DNA of 64,000 nt from Prorocentrum cordatum (GCA_963575745.1 CAUYUJ010010435.1:211277-275276), one strand, 5' to 3'; numbered from the stretch's first letter, positions 20,170 through 30,835 are shown. The notes: generated by a model not told the origin, from the letters alone. A program made the numbers and translations.

Positions 20170-20450
20170 CTCCAGCCCGGGTATGCTTTCTCTGGCAGCT
20201 GCGCCTCGCCCAGAGTCTTCTGGAGGGTGCCCGAACCGTCTCGAAGAGCCGCCGGGGACCCGCGCCGTGCCCCGAACGCCACGAGCTCAGCGGCCGCGGC
20301 GGGGGGGTGAAGCGAGGGGGGCGGCCTTCCGAAAAGGCGGGGGGTTTCGCAGAAGGCGGGGGCCTTCTTAGAAGCCCTCCCAGCTTCTACGGAGGCTTCG
20401 TAGAGGCCCCGGGGCCCTTTCTGAGAAGCCCCGCGCCTGCTCAGAAGGCC
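20170..20450. repeat. dispersed repeat family J, copy 2
   Basis: It contains CTGGCAGCTGCGCCTCGCC and the following GC-rich block seen near 9000, then AAGGCGGGGGGTTTCGCAGA-type irregular repeats. No confident gene. Confidence 0.5.
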
Positions 20451-20454
20451 CCCC

Positions 20455-21140
20455 CCTCGCACTACGCCGGCGAACACGGGCACCTCGTCGCGGGTTCACC
20501 GCCGACGGTGAGCTGCAGCTTCCGGGAGGTTCCGTTCCGCATCGGAGTCAGTAGTTCGTAGTTCGTTTGGTCTACAGCCTTGCCCAAGCTGGCTTGTTCC
20601 AGCTTGGTATTGTTGTATTATGCTGGTTATTGCCCAATGGCTGGGCTCAATCGTCTTTAGTCGTTCCCACGAGGGGTTCCCAAGATTTGCCTCCCAAGTT
20701 TGCGGATTGCTGGGGGGAGGCCCGCAGTGTTCAAATATGTCCGTGTTTCCTCAGTGTTGTATCCGTCGGTATCCTTTCCTTCTCGTCCAGTCCCTTCTCT
20801 CCGTCTTCATCCGCATCGCCATCGTCACCACTCATCACCATGGTTTTCCCCGTTTCCTCGCTTTCTCCCTTCCCCTCCTCACTCTTCCGACTCTTCCTCG
20901 CCAGTCTCACCCTTCTTAATTATTTGCCGTCCCCTCCCTTCAGCAGAAGAGCGGCATACTCAGCCCCTGTCACGGGGTGCTCCCGGCAGTTGAAGAGGGT
21001 CGCTTATGCCCATGAGTTCATGGGCTGTATCCGGGGGAGGGGGAGGAGGAGGAGGAGGAGGAGGAGGAGAAGGAGGAGGACGAGGAGGCCCCGGTGGCCA
21101 GGATCCGCGCGTGTCTCCGCCTGGCCGCGCCGCCGCCTTG
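20455..21140. other. gene-free stretch
   Basis: The sequence is moderately AT-rich with intron-like pyrimidine runs (20740-20960) and a short GGA tract (21035-21085). An open frame from 20567 lacks an ATG at that point and a coding signature. Confidence 0.5.
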
Positions 21141-21143
21141 GCC

Positions 21144-21306
21144 CTGAGTCGGGCATGTCCCTCTACAGGAAGAATATTCACAAGCAGTCCAACCAATTGT
21201 CTGGAGCCGATGCTTTGACTATTGTTTGACGACTCTGGAGTAATTGTTTTTGTTGTGCATGTTTTATTTCTCTTCCAGAATCCGCCTCTAGGAGGACCCG
21301 ACCTGA
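21144..21306. mobile_element. MITE family A, copy 4
   Basis: The 163-bp element runs from CTGAGTCGGGCATGTCCC and CTCTACAGGAAGAATATTC to CCGCCTCTAGGAGGACC and CGACCTGA. Flanks CCTTGGCC and CTTTGGCC match at 7 of 8 bases, supporting an 8-bp target duplication. Confidence 0.8.
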
Positions 21307-21484
21307 CTTTGGCCCACCCGGACCGCTCGACCGCGCCGATGCTCCCATCCGCCCCGATGTTCGGGGAGGCGCGGGCCTCGTCTGAAGCTGCAGGGCCCCT
21401 GCGCCTGCTGAGAGGCAGCCTCCCTCTGAGAAGCCCCCCCACATCCTCCTAACCTAACCCCCCTCTGCGAGCCGCCAACCAATC

Positions 21485-21660
21485 TGAGGCTGGGCCTGTG
21501 CCTCTACAGGAGGAACATCCCAAAGCAGCCCAAGAACAGAACATCTCGGGGTGCTGTTTTCCACCAGCTTTCCTGACCTTCTTGCGGGTTTTGTGTGTGG
21601 AATGCTTCCAAACTTTGTCGTCCAGCATCCGCCTGTAGGAGGAGGACACGCCCGGCCCAA
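21485..21660. mobile_element. MITE family A, copy 5
   Basis: The 176-bp element runs from TGAGGCTGGGCCTGTGCC and CTCTACAGGAGGAAC to CCGCCTGTAGGAGGAGGACA and CGCCCGGCCCAA. Its termini have diverged and no target duplication is visible. It lies only 178 bp from copy 4 in the same orientation. Confidence 0.75.
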
Positions 21661-21772
21661 AGCTCATGTCGGCATCCCCCCTCCCCGCGCCGCCGCGCGC
21701 GGGGGCCTCCGCCCGGCGAGAGGCCTGGGCGTCACGGTGACGAGCGAGCTGCAGAGGCGCGGGGGGAGGGAG

Positions 21773-21997
21773 CGAGGGGCCCGTTTTCCACCCTCACCAC
21801 CACCATACGTTGGAGGGGTCCACCTCCTCCGCCTCCGCCTCCGCCTCCTCCTCCTCCTCCTCCTCCTCCTCCTCCTCCTGCTCCTCCTCCTCCTCCTCCT
21901 CCTCCTCCTGCTCCTCCTCCTCCTCCTCCTCCTCCTCCTCCTCCTCCTCCTCCCCTCCAACTTCTGGTGGTGGTGGTGGTGGAAAACGTGCCCATCA
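21773..21997. mobile_element. foldback element FB, copy 2
   Basis: GGGCCCGTTTTCCACC and CACCACCACC on the left pair with GGTGGTGGTGGTGG and GGAAAACGTGCCCATCA on the right. TTGGAGGGG pairs with CCCCTCCAAC just inside. The loop is a (CCT)n microsatellite of about 120 bp. Architecture and right terminus match copy 1 at 14717-14848. Confidence 0.75.
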
Positions 21998-22002
21998 GGG
22001 GG

Positions 22003-22495
22003 GGCGCCGGGGGCCGCCCGCCGGCCCGGGAGGCAGGGGGGAGGCCGGAGACCTGCAGGTGCCTGCCTGGACCCCCTCGAGCAGTGGCAACAGAAATCAT
22101 GCCAGGAGGTGTTTCGCTAATCGCAGAGCGTGAGTGCCCTACCCCGCTTTCGCTTCCGGGCAAAACCAAGCCATACCACGCGCCCCCTCGTCAAGCGGCC
22201 TGACCAGTACAGGCCATAATTTGGCATCGCTTGGTATCTCTTGGAAGCGAGGGTGGTCAAAAGCGAGGTAGGCTTGTTTGCCCCCTATAATCGCTAGATT
22301 CGGCCTCGGGGTCCATTCCCGGGCCTCGTGGCCGTTGGAAAAGGATTCGGCAGGAGAAGCCGATCCCAGGAGAAGCCGATCACAAGATTTTTGCCGAGAT
22401 GCCCTGATGTGCCACACGTGCGGCAGGACATAGACCTGCTAAAGTGCTAAGCAAGCATGCGTGTTTGTTTCTTCTTTCTTATGTATGCATCTTCA
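22003..22495. other. gene-free stretch
   Basis: There is a short direct repeat CAGGAGAAGCCGATC near 22350-22380. Nothing else was recognised. Confidence 0.6.
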
Positions 22496-22496
22496 C

Positions 22497-22570
22497 ATTA
22501 TATATATATATATATACATATATATATGTATATATAAGTGTGTGTATGTATGTGTGTATGTCTGTGTGTG
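22497..22570. repeat. TA and TATG/TGTG microsatellite
   Basis: (TA)n grades into GTGTATGTATGTG. Confidence 0.95.
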
Positions 22571-22924
22571 CGAAGCAGAAACTATAATTTGAACTGTTCG
22601 GAGGTGAACCCGAAATCCTGTAGCCCTCTGTTCGGCTCTAAGGACAAATCGAGGCAACGTAAGACTCGAGTAAGCTGGAATTCGGGTTTGCCGATGTTTT
22701 TTGACGACCGCGTCCTGGATTTTGACGGTCCAATTTCCCTGGGACGTTTGCAAGGGGAGCTCGCGGCAAAGTTTCAGATCGGGTCTCGTCATCCTTCATG
22801 GTGGATCCGTCGGGCCAACCCGAGTTTCCCGTACCCGAATCTTACGTCTCTCCGAAAAAAGCCCCTGGTCCTTCTTCTCGGATGCAACTCCTGGGAGGTC
22901 AAATTCTGATTTCGCCCTGGTCCG

Positions 22925-23008
22925 AAATCCGGCTTAACCTGGTCTAATCCCGCTTAATCCCGCTTAATCTGGCTCAATCCCGCCCAATCCGGCTGAATCC
23001 CGCTGAAT
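22925..23008. repeat. TCCCGCTTAA short tandem repeat
   Basis: Eight or so 10-11-bp units of the type AATCCCGCTT/AATCCGGCTG. Confidence 0.85.
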
Positions 23009-23321
23009 GCGAGGCCCAATTTGGCGTACCAGCGCCCCATTGGGGCTGAATCCTCCTTGACCCTTCCGACGAAGACCTCCCAGTAGTTGCCTCCTAACCA
23101 CGCTGGCTCAAGGCTCAGGTGTTGTTCACTGGTTTAGGCCGGTGCTCAAGCCCTGGCAGGAGGGCGCACACACGTGTGGGTTGGTGAATGCACCTGAGAT
23201 GAAGAGATTCAGTACACGGGGCGAGGAAAAATTGCAGCACTATCACATTGTTGCTTCTTTTGTATCGTCTCTTCTACCCTTCCACATGAGATAAAACAGG
23301 GCTAGGATCGGGATAAATCGC

Positions 23322-23420
23322 TCCAGAGCGTTCCGGAGCGCTCTCAGAGCGTTCCGGAACGCTCTGGAGCGGCCGCGGCGCCCAATACGTCCTCCAAACC
23401 AGCCGATTCTCAGAGATTTC
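23322..23420. repeat. palindromic repeat family P, copy 2
   Basis: Overlapping palindromes on AGAGCGTTCCGGAACGCTCT are followed by the tail GGCCGCGGCGCCCAATACGT, CCTCCAAACCAGCCGA and TTCTCAGAGA. This matches the palindrome-plus-tail layout at 11446 and 57115. Confidence 0.75.
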
Positions 23421-23599
23421 GAGTTATCCCGATCCGATTTTGTCCCGATCTTCGCGTCGTTTTATGAGAGGGGGGGGGCTCGAGCTTGGCAGCGGAGCTC
23501 GCTCGCTCGCGGGTAGGCCCGCGCGTCGCGAGCTCCTGCCGCGGCGTGCCCGGCGGCGGCGGCGGGGCAGCGGGTCTCCCCGCGCGCCGGGTCGGACTC

Positions 23600-23752
23600 A
23601 GGAGGGGGAAAAAACACACAGACACAAGTAACTGTCGACCTCCAGGAAAATATGGCAAAATATGGGAAGTGGGGGAGAAGGCAAAACCCCAGAAAAATAT
23701 TGGAAAACATGTGGAGTTTGGTCATTTGTATGTATTTATTTGTGTGCCCCAG
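23600..23752. repeat. dispersed repeat family E, copy 2
   Basis: It contains AAAAAACACACAGACACAAG, AAAATATGGGAAGTGGGGG and TATGTATTTATTTGTGTG. Confidence 0.85.
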
Positions 23753-24049
23753 TTCCCCTTCACAGACAGCGGCCAGGCAGCGGGCCCTCCCGCGCCCCGG
23801 CCAGGCGTCACCTGTTCCCTCAGATTTCGCCGAGCGCGTTCCACTACTCGCAGAGTGCCTGCTCGCAAACGTCCGAAAAACCATACGTCTGCATGCGTGT
23901 GAGACCTCTGCATACGTCTGCATCCTCCGTAAATCCCCCGCGGCGGATCCAGGCCATTTGCGAGTAGTTCTTTTGCGAGTAGTGGAACGCGCTCGTCTAA
24001 GATCGGTTCAACCAGGGAGGGGAACATGGAGGGGAATCGACTTGACTGC

Positions 24050-24107
24050 GACGTGTCTTTTCCGCGGTTCTTGCCTCTGCTCGCTTCCCGGAGTTCCTTG
24101 GCACTGG

Positions 24108-24162
<55 letters not shown>

Positions 24163-24312
24163 AGCGCCCCGCACACGCCGCCCGGGCCCGCGGATCTGCG
24201 CGATCTCCTGGGCCCCGTTACTCCGCGCGTCCTCCGGCTGGGTCCGGGCCCCGCGGGGCCAGGCTGGCCTCGCCCGGCCGCGCGCGCGCCTGCCTCGGGG
24301 ACCGTGCTGCGC
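24050..24312 (+). CDS. possible orphan exon with Asp tract
   Basis: One frame reads ARFPEFLGTGDDDDG, then a run of about 13 Asp from a (GAC)n microsatellite, then PPGPADLRDLLGPVTPRVLR with high third-position G/C. It stops at a TAG near 24326. The segment after the Asp tract is the protein-like part. There is no start codon or family; the microsatellite may be the only reason the frame is open. Confidence 0.25.
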
Positions 24313-24504
24313 CGTGCCCCCCCCTAGGGGGCCACATGCGAACCCTACCCCTACCCCCCACTATTTCTGAGGGGGAGGGTGGGGTTCACTTCGCTCGGGA
24401 GGCTCTTCTCTCTTCCTCTGCCGCGCTCCTCGGCGCGCCCGGTCCTGTCGAGCAGCAGCGGCAACGGCAGGGGGGGATAGGCCTTAAGGGGTCGGGCGAA
24501 GAGA

Positions 24505-24648
24505 ACCATGCACATGCACCGATCCTGGCAAGGCCCATCCTTGAGCCAGGATCGGTGCATATGCCTTCCTGGCCAAGGCAGGAGAGCGTATGCACCGATC
24601 CTGGGCTCAGCATGGGCCTGGCCAGAATCGGTGTATGTGCATAGTTCT
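24505..24648. repeat. cluster of inverted GCACCGATCCTGG repeats
   Basis: Four copies of GCACCGATCCTGG or its complement CCAGGATCGGTGC alternate in orientation, with TGGCCAAGGCAGG and GGGCCTGGCCAG between. The stretch could fold into several hairpins. Confidence 0.8.
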
Positions 24649-24842
24649 CTTTCCTCTAAGGGGGGGCTGCATCGACCCCCAATCGCCCATGGATCGCCGA
24701 TAGGGGTCCGATGGCCCCACCCCGCCCAGGAAGGTGCGGATTCGCTGTCAGGGGCCTATCGCCGACCTATCGGCGATGTATCGCCGCTTGCAGGTCGATG
24801 TTTTTCCCCTATGCCAGTCCCTCCCTATCGTTGCCCCTCAGA

Positions 24843-25077
24843 GTAGGGGATCGACTGCAGAATCGATGTACCCCAGACATTTCTTCGCCGGATCTCAGAA
24901 AAAGGTGCGTAGACTGTTCCGTCTCGGAGGAGGAATTGAGCTGGCCGAAGGGGGGCGGGGGAGGGTGGGGGGCGATGCCGGTAGGTTTACGGGGCATTCG
25001 ATGGATTCTTTCGGGGGGCTCGGCGAGAAGACAAGTTTAGAGGCACATCGATTCTGCAGCAGTCGATCCTCTACCCG
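24843..25077. mobile_element. foldback/MITE candidate, about 52-bp arms
   Basis: GTAGGGGATCGACTGC with AGAATCGATGTACC on the left is mirrored by the complement of CACATCGATTCTGCAG and AGTCGATCCTCTACC on the right. The pairing is about 90 percent over roughly 50 bp around a 115-bp interior. No coding frame and no clear target duplication. Confidence 0.65.
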
Positions 25078-25079
25078 AG

Positions 25080-25675
25080 AGGGGGGGAGGGGTGGGGAGG
25101 CACAGCGCAGGAGCGGCCAGGCGCCGCCCGCCGTCTTTTTTGTGGCGGCCCGCCGAGGCGTTTCGGAGGAGTGCCCGTGGCGCGGAAGGGCGCGAACGGG
25201 CCAGGAAAAAAAGACACCCGGCCTCCACTCCTGGGAGTTGCTGCACACCCCGAGATCGCGGCGTCGCAATTTATTAGAGCCGGGCGTGTTCGCACAATTC
25301 TGGCCCCCGGGGCCCTCCCACATCGACCCGTCTCGAAACATGCAGTATACATGGTGGTGTCCGGGGCTCTGGTTGTGAGAGTTCACGAGTTTGCATGTTT
25401 GTTTTGCGTCGTCGCATCTCTGGGGGTGTGCTGAGACCTGGGTCGTAAGTTGTGTGCCATCGCATGGTCCGATCCCATTCGATTTTTACATTCCGACAAT
25501 CCGATGCGTTTTTATTTTTTGTGCATCCCCGCGCAGACGATCAAACTGGATTCGGATTCCGCGCCGACTCGGCCTGATCCGACGCACGTATTGAGTCGAT
25601 CCGAATTCTCAGTTTGATGCTGCTGGATCCTGCCACCGTGTCAAGGTTGTGGACGGGGGGCCTTTGTGATGCCTC
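25080..25675. other. gene-free stretch
   Basis: No repeat family or coding signature was recognised. Confidence 0.5.
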
Positions 25676-25679
25676 TGAG

Positions 25680-26280
25680 GGAGCCCCAGGGTGCTTTTCC
25701 TCTGGGGGGCCGTTTGGGGCGTCTTCGGGGCCCCTTGGGGGTCCCCTGGGGCCTCTTGGGTGCCCCTTGGGGCCTCCTCAGAGCCTTCTGGGGCGGAAGA
25801 TTCGGTTTTCCGGTTCGTGTTCCCCCGCTTGGATCTTTCTTTGGGGTGTCTTTGGGCCGTCTTGGACGCCTCTGGGGCCGTCGGGGCCGTCTGGGAGCCC
25901 TCTGGGGCTCTACTGGGGGCCTCTTGGGCCGTCTTGAGTCTGTCCTGGGATCCTCTTGGGCGTCTTGGAGCGTCGGGAGCTCGTAAAGTCGATGACCCAG
26001 AAATCATTGAGAACCGTGGGAAATTAATGATTTTGGCCTCTCGGGGCCCTCTTGGGAAGGCCATTGGATGCTTCTGGGGGCGTCTTGGAGGCCTCTTGGA
26101 CCGTCTTGGGGCCGTTTCGGGCGTCTTGGAGCGATCTTCAGGAGCTCTTTTGGACCCTGTTGGGAGCCTCTTGGAACTCGCTTGGCCCGTCTGGGGGCCC
26201 TCCTGGTGCCCGAAGAAGCCACGCGGGGAGCCGCGGGGGAGCTCTGGGGGGCACGCGGCGAGCCTGGAGAGATTTAGCCG
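25680..26280. repeat. GGGGCCTCTTGGG minisatellite field 1
   Basis: Dozens of imperfect 11-14-mers (GGGGCCTCTTGGG, GGCCGTCTTGGAG) are interleaved with unique patches such as GGGAAATTAATGATTTTGGCC near 26018. Related fields lie at 26875, 30250, 38760, 39105 and 56040, so this is a dispersed composite repeat. Confidence 0.85.
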
Positions 26281-26489
26281 CTTGGGACCCCGCTGGAGCA
26301 GGACGCGGCGTCTTTCATGGAGCGCGCCACGGCCTGGAAGGACATGTCCCCAACATACCCAATGTGGCATTCTTCACGCGTCGCGTATCCCCACCAGCCC
26401 ATCTCAAAACAGCAACTCTTGCGAAGCATGCCGACAGTCGTGTTTTTCAGGCGTGTTTCCGCCTGCCCCCGCATATCTCCGGGCCTCTC

Positions 26490-26870
26490 GTCCTGGTGTG
26501 AGTCGTTCGGGCCCTTCTTCCTGGTGTGAGTCGTTCGGGCTCTTCGTCGTGGTTTGAGTCGTTCGGGCTCTTCGTCCTGGCGTGAGTCGTTCGGGCTTCT
26601 CGTGGTGTGAGTTGTTCGGGCCCTTCGTCCTGGTGTGAGTCGTTCGGGCTCCTCCTCCTGGTGTGAGTCGTTCGGGCTCCTCGTGGTGTGAGTCGTTCGG
26701 GGCCCTCGTCGTGGTGTGAGTCGTTCGGGCTCCTCGTGGTGTGAGTCGTTCGGGCGCCTCGTCCTGGTGTGAGTCGTTCGGGCCCCTCCTTGTGGTGTGA
26801 GTCGTTCGGGCTCTTCGTGGTGTGAGTCGTTCGGGCCCCTCGTCCTGGTGTGAGTCGTTCGGGCTCCTCG
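26490..26870. repeat. GTGTGAGTCGTTCGGGC tandem repeat
   Basis: About 14 units of 22-29 bp share GTGTGAGTCGTTCGGGC with a variable CTCCTCGTCCTG spacer. The long minus-strand frame across it is a repeat artefact. Confidence 0.9.
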
Positions 26871-26874
26871 TGGG

Positions 26875-27110
26875 GCCTCTTGGGGGCCTCTTGGAGCCTC
26901 TTGGGGCCTCTTGGGGGCCTCTTGGGGGCCTCTGGGGAGCCTCTTGGGGGCCTCTTGGGGCCTCTTGAGGCCTCTTGGGGACCTCTTGGGGGCCTCTTGG
27001 AGGCCTCTTGGGGCCGCTTGGGGGCCTCTGGGGGGCCTCTTGGAGGCCTCTTGGGAGCCTTCTGGGAGCCTCTTGGGGCCTTTTTGGGGCCTCTTGCGAC
27101 CTCCTCAGAA
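26875..27110. repeat. GGGGCCTCTTGGG minisatellite field 2
   Basis: A dense run of 11-mers with few interruptions. It is followed at 27150-27260 by TCAATGATTTTTG motifs that also appear in fields 1 and 3. Confidence 0.9.
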
Positions 27111-27344
27111 GCGCAAATGAGAGCTGCGCCCTGAGAAGGACAAAATGAGCCCAAAACCTTCGTAAAATCAATGATTTTGCTATAAAGGAAGATGAGCGCG
27201 GCCCCCTCAGGAGGCCAAAAGGGGGCCAAAACCGAAGTAAGATCAATGATTTTTGGTTCAAAGAAGAGCAGAGGGGCCAAACTCGGCCCCCCCGTCGGGA
27301 CCAGAATCCTCGTGAGGGTCGTCGTTTTTTGGCCCTCCCAGGAG

Positions 27345-27510
27345 TCGAAAAAGACCCCCCTGCCACCACCCCGGACTCCCTGTCCAGGTCCAGGGGGAGG
27401 GGGTAGGGGGAGGGGTAAACCTCTCCCCGAAGGGGAAGAAGGGGGGTTGAGAACAGAGCGGGCTCTCTAAACCACTCACGCCCAAAGGGCTGGTGGGATT
27501 TCCACCCACC
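27345..27510. repeat. dispersed repeat K, copy 1
   Basis: The segment with CCTCTCCCCGAAGGGGAAGA and AAAGGGCTGGTGGGAT is shared with 39440-39590. Both copies lie just after a GGCCTCTTGGG field, so the array and this tail probably travel as one unit. Confidence 0.7.
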
Positions 27511-27514
27511 CAGC

Positions 27515-28280
27515 ACAGCGTTTCGTGGCCCCATGGGGGGCTCCACCGAAGCCCCCATTGAGACCGCCCGCATGCGTCCCCCCCCACACACCCAGTTGGG
27601 CCCCTCAGGAACCCTCAGGATCCAGGATTGAGGCTTGCGGTCAGTCAACCCGCATGGCATCGGGGGCGGCAAAGAGGGGGGTGAAGACTAGGGGTGGGTG
27701 GGTATCATGGCGGTGGCCATGATGTTTCCCCAGACTTCATGGCGCCTCTTCTTGTTTCAATGCGTTCCCTGGCCCCCCCCCCTGGGCCGCGCAAGTGCCG
27801 CCAGCCATGATTTGCACCCCCCCCTCTTGGACACCCCCTCTTGGCCGCCCCCGATAGTAAGGATGGGCAGCCTTCCCAAGGGTACCCCCCTTGCATCCTC
27901 GCCCCTTCGGCCCATCCTTGGCGACTTTCCCCTGGCCAGCCTCGTTCGAACGGCGTTCACATGGGCCTCGAAGGCCCCTGCATCCTTGCCGCGCATCCTT
28001 GTGGTACGAGTCGGCTGTAGGTGATTCGGCCCAGGGGCCCGAAAACACACGCCCATTCCAGTGCCGAAGGGCACGGCGGCGGACCCTCCAGCCCCCCCAT
28101 CGGCAGGTACCTGGTGCTGTACGGGCCGTCGCGGGACATGTCCTTCGGCGCGCCCCGCCCCTTTGCGCGTCGGGAGACGTGCACGGCGGACGTTGCTTTG
28201 GCGATTTCCCGAGTTTGTGGGCCGCTGCCCTGGCCCCGGGACTGTCAGCCAGGGGCTCTGCATGCATGGGGACCCACAGA
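27515..28280. other. gene-free stretch with a GCATCCTTG repeat relative
   Basis: The part 27845-28012 is related to 53466-53620 (CCTTCCCAAGGGTACC, GCATCCTTGCCGCGCATCCT). Nothing else was recognised. Confidence 0.55.
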
Positions 28281-28282
28281 CA

Positions 28283-29765
28283 GCGCGGTGGCCACAGCGT
28301 GTGGTGAGCCGGTGGGGATTTCGGGGTGGCGTCACGGTTTGGGGGTTTAGGGGTTTGGGTCGTTCTCCGAGGGCCCCCCCCAGACAGCGCGGTGGCCACA
28401 GCGTGTGGTGAGCCGGTGGGGATTCCGGGGTGGCGTCACGTTTCGGGAGTTTGGGGGTTTGGGTCGCTCTCCGAGGACCCCCCCCAGACAGCGCGGTGGC
28501 CACAGCGTGTGGTGAGCCGGTGGGGATTTCGGGGTGGCGTCACGCTTTGGGGGTTTGGGGGTTTGGGTCGCTCTCCGAGGGCCCCCCCCCAGACAGCGCC
28601 GTGGCCACAGCGTGTGTTGAGCCGGTGGGGATTTCGGGGTGGCGTCACGGTTTGGGGGTTTGGGGTTTGGGTCGCTCTCCGAGGGCCCCCCAGACAGCGC
28701 GGTTAGCCACAGCGTGTGGTGAGCGGTGGGATTTCGTGGTGGCGTCACGGTTTTGGGACTGGGGGGGTTTGGTCGTTCTCCGAGGGCCCCCCAGACAGCG
28801 CCCTGGCCACAGCGTGTGTTGAGCCGGTGGGGATTTCGGGGTGGCGTCACGGTTTGGGGGTTTGGGGGTTTGGGTCGCTCTCCGAGGGCCCCCCTAGACA
28901 GCGCGGTGGCCACAGCGTGTGGTGATCCGGTGGGGATTTCGGGGTGGCGTCACGGTTTGGGGGTTTAGGGGTTTGGGTCGTTCTCCGAGGGCCCCCCCCA
29001 GACAGCGCGGTGGCCACAGCGTGTGGTGAGCCGTGGGGATTTTCGGGGTGGCGTCACGGTTTGTGGTTTTAAGGGTTTGGGGTCGTTCACGCGGGGGCCC
29101 CCCATACAGCGCGGTGGCCACAGCGAGGTGGTGAGCCGGTGGGGATTTCGGGGTGGCGTCACGGTTTGGGGGTTTAGGGGTTTGGGTCGTTCTACGAGGG
29201 CCCCCCCCAGACAGCGCCGTGGCCACAGCGTGTGGTGAGCCGGTGGGGATTTCGGGGCGGCGCTACGGTTTGGGGGTTTGGGGGTTTGGGTCGTTCTCCG
29301 AGGGCCCCCCAGACAGCGCGGTGGCCACAGCGTGTGGTGAGCCGGTGGGGATTTCGGGGTNNNNNNNNNNNNNNNNNNNNNNNNNNNNNNNNNNNNNNNN
29401 NNNNNNNNNNNNNNNNNNNNNNNNNNNNNNNNNNNNNNNNNNNNNNNNNNNNNNNNNNNNGCGCGGTGGCCACAGCGTGTGGTGAGCCGGTGGGGATTTC
29501 GGGGTGGCGTCACGGTTTGGGGGTTTGGGGGGTTTGGGTCGTTCTCCGAGGGCCCCCCAGACAGCGCGGTGGCCACAGCGTGTGTTGAGCTGGTGGGGAT
29601 TTCGGGGTGGCGTCACGGTTTGGGGGTTTGGGGGTTTGGGTCGTTCTCCGAGGGCCCCCCAGACAGCGCGGTGGACACAGCGTGTGGTGAGCCGGTGGGG
29701 ATTTCGGGGTGGCGTCACGGTTTGGGGGTTTGGGGGTTTGGGTCGTTCTCCGAGGATGTTTCGGG
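28283..29765. repeat. 104-bp tandem array, at least 14 units, with gap
   Basis: Units of 101-106 bp begin GCGCGGTGGCCACAGCGTG and end TTCTCCGAGGGCCCCCCAGACA. Starts are near 28283, 28387, 28491, 28594, 28695, 28796, 28900, 29006, 29110, 29213, 29316, 29460, 29562 and 29664. Each unit holds a GGGGGTTTGGGGGTTTGGG or GGTTTAGGGGTTTGGG stretch. The last unit runs into GAGGATGT, the same flank as the single-copy relative at 8690-8925. Open frames in all phases are artefacts. Confidence 0.95.
29361..29460. other. assembly gap (100 N)
   Basis: Exactly 100 N inside the 104-bp array. It is a conventional placeholder, so the true copy number is unknown. Confidence 0.99.
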
Positions 29766-30083
29766 TTGGGGCCTCCAGGGTCCCAAAACCGTGCGGTGAC
29801 GAACCTCGCGGTGAGGTCGTTGGGGATTCCAAGAGGTCACTGTGCGGTCTGTCGCTGCATCGGCGTGGGCTTCCGAACCGAAGAGCCGGTCGGGTCCGAT
29901 TCGCTCCAAAGGAGCACAACTATGCAGATTCGTTTCGTTCCTCCCCCTCGCCCCCTCTCCCAGGGGAATGAGAGCAGTCACAGGAGGTGGGGGGACGCAG
30001 TCCAGAGGCGATGCACGGGCGAGTCGCCCTGATCAGGGAGGTGTTGGAGCGAGCAGTGGAACAGAGAAGGGGGGCTATTAGTC

Positions 30084-30223
30084 AGGAGGGAAAGAAAGAC
30101 ACAGACACAATGAATCGTCGATCCCCAGGAAATATGGGAAAATATGGGAAGTGGGGTGGAAGACGAACACCAAGAAAATATCAGAAAATATGGTGAATCC
30201 TGTCATTTGTGTGTCTTTATTTA
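30084..30223. repeat. dispersed repeat family E, copy 3
   Basis: GACACAGACACAATGAATCG, AAAATATGGGAAGTGGGG and TTTGTGTGTCTTTATTT are present. The right terminus is cut short against field 3. Confidence 0.85.
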
Positions 30224-30249
30224 ATCGCTTCGCTCATTCCGCCGGCCCC

Positions 30250-30835
30250 CATCGAGCGCTCTTTGGGGCCTCTTGGGGGCCTCTTTGCGGCCTCTGGGGG
30301 GGCCTCTTAGGCCTTTTGGGGGCCTCTTGGCGGCCTCTTGGGGGTCTCTTGGGGCCTCTTGGGAGCTTCTTGGGGTGTCTTGGGGCATCCTGGGGACCTC
30401 TCGGGGCCGAGAGCTCGAAATCTCCGTTCGGGTCCCCCGTCTGGGCCCGCTCTTGGGGATGTCTTGGGGGCCTCTTGGGCCATCTTGGAGGCCTCTTGGG
30501 CTATCTTGGAACCCGCTGGAGCCGTTTGGGGGCCCTCTTGGAGTCCTCTTGGGCCGTGTTGGGGGGGTCTTGGGGGCCTCTTGGGCTGTTTGAAGCGCCG
30601 ATAAGCCGATAAGGCGGAGAAGCCAAAATCATGAGAAAACCAACGGGCAATCATCAATTTTTGCCCCTGGAGGCTCTCTTGGGAGGGTTCTTGGAGGCCT
30701 CTCGGGGCGTCTAGGCGCCATCTTGGACGTCTTGGAGCGATCTTGTGGCATCTCGGACCCGTCGTCTATTGTCTTGGGGGCCTCTTGCAGGCCTCTGGGC
30801 CCTTCTTGGGGCTCTCTTGAGCGCCTCGAGGGCGG
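30250..30835. repeat. GGGGCCTCTTGGG minisatellite field 3
   Basis: 11-mer repeats surround a conserved island CGGGGCCGAGAGCTCGAAAT with TTCGGGTCCCCCGTCTGGGC (30400-30455). The same island is at about 56190-56240. Confidence 0.9.

Noticed and set aside
20567-21229. Hydrophobic N-terminal frame (LFQLGIVVLCWLLPNGWAQ)
   Set aside because: There is no ATG at the frame start, its opening lies in a local inverted repeat (AAGCTGG/CCAGCTT), and the remainder is Ser/Pro/Arg low complexity.
23100-23115. CGCTGGCTCAAG as a spliced leader relic
   Set aside because: Only nine consecutive leader bases match and no coding frame follows.
26404-27672. 422-codon minus-strand frame with RTTHT-type repeats
   Set aside because: It is generated by the GTGTGAGTCGTTCGGGC and GGCCTCTTGG tandem repeats.
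28283-29765. GGTTTAGGGGTTTGGG stretches resembling TTTAGGG telomere repeats
   Set aside because: They occur once per 104-bp unit inside a satellite, with no continuous heptamer array, so this is not a telomere.
28283-29765. Regularly spaced direct repeats that could suggest CRISPR
   Set aside because: Units are contiguous with no unique spacers and no cas-like genes, and the context is eukaryotic.
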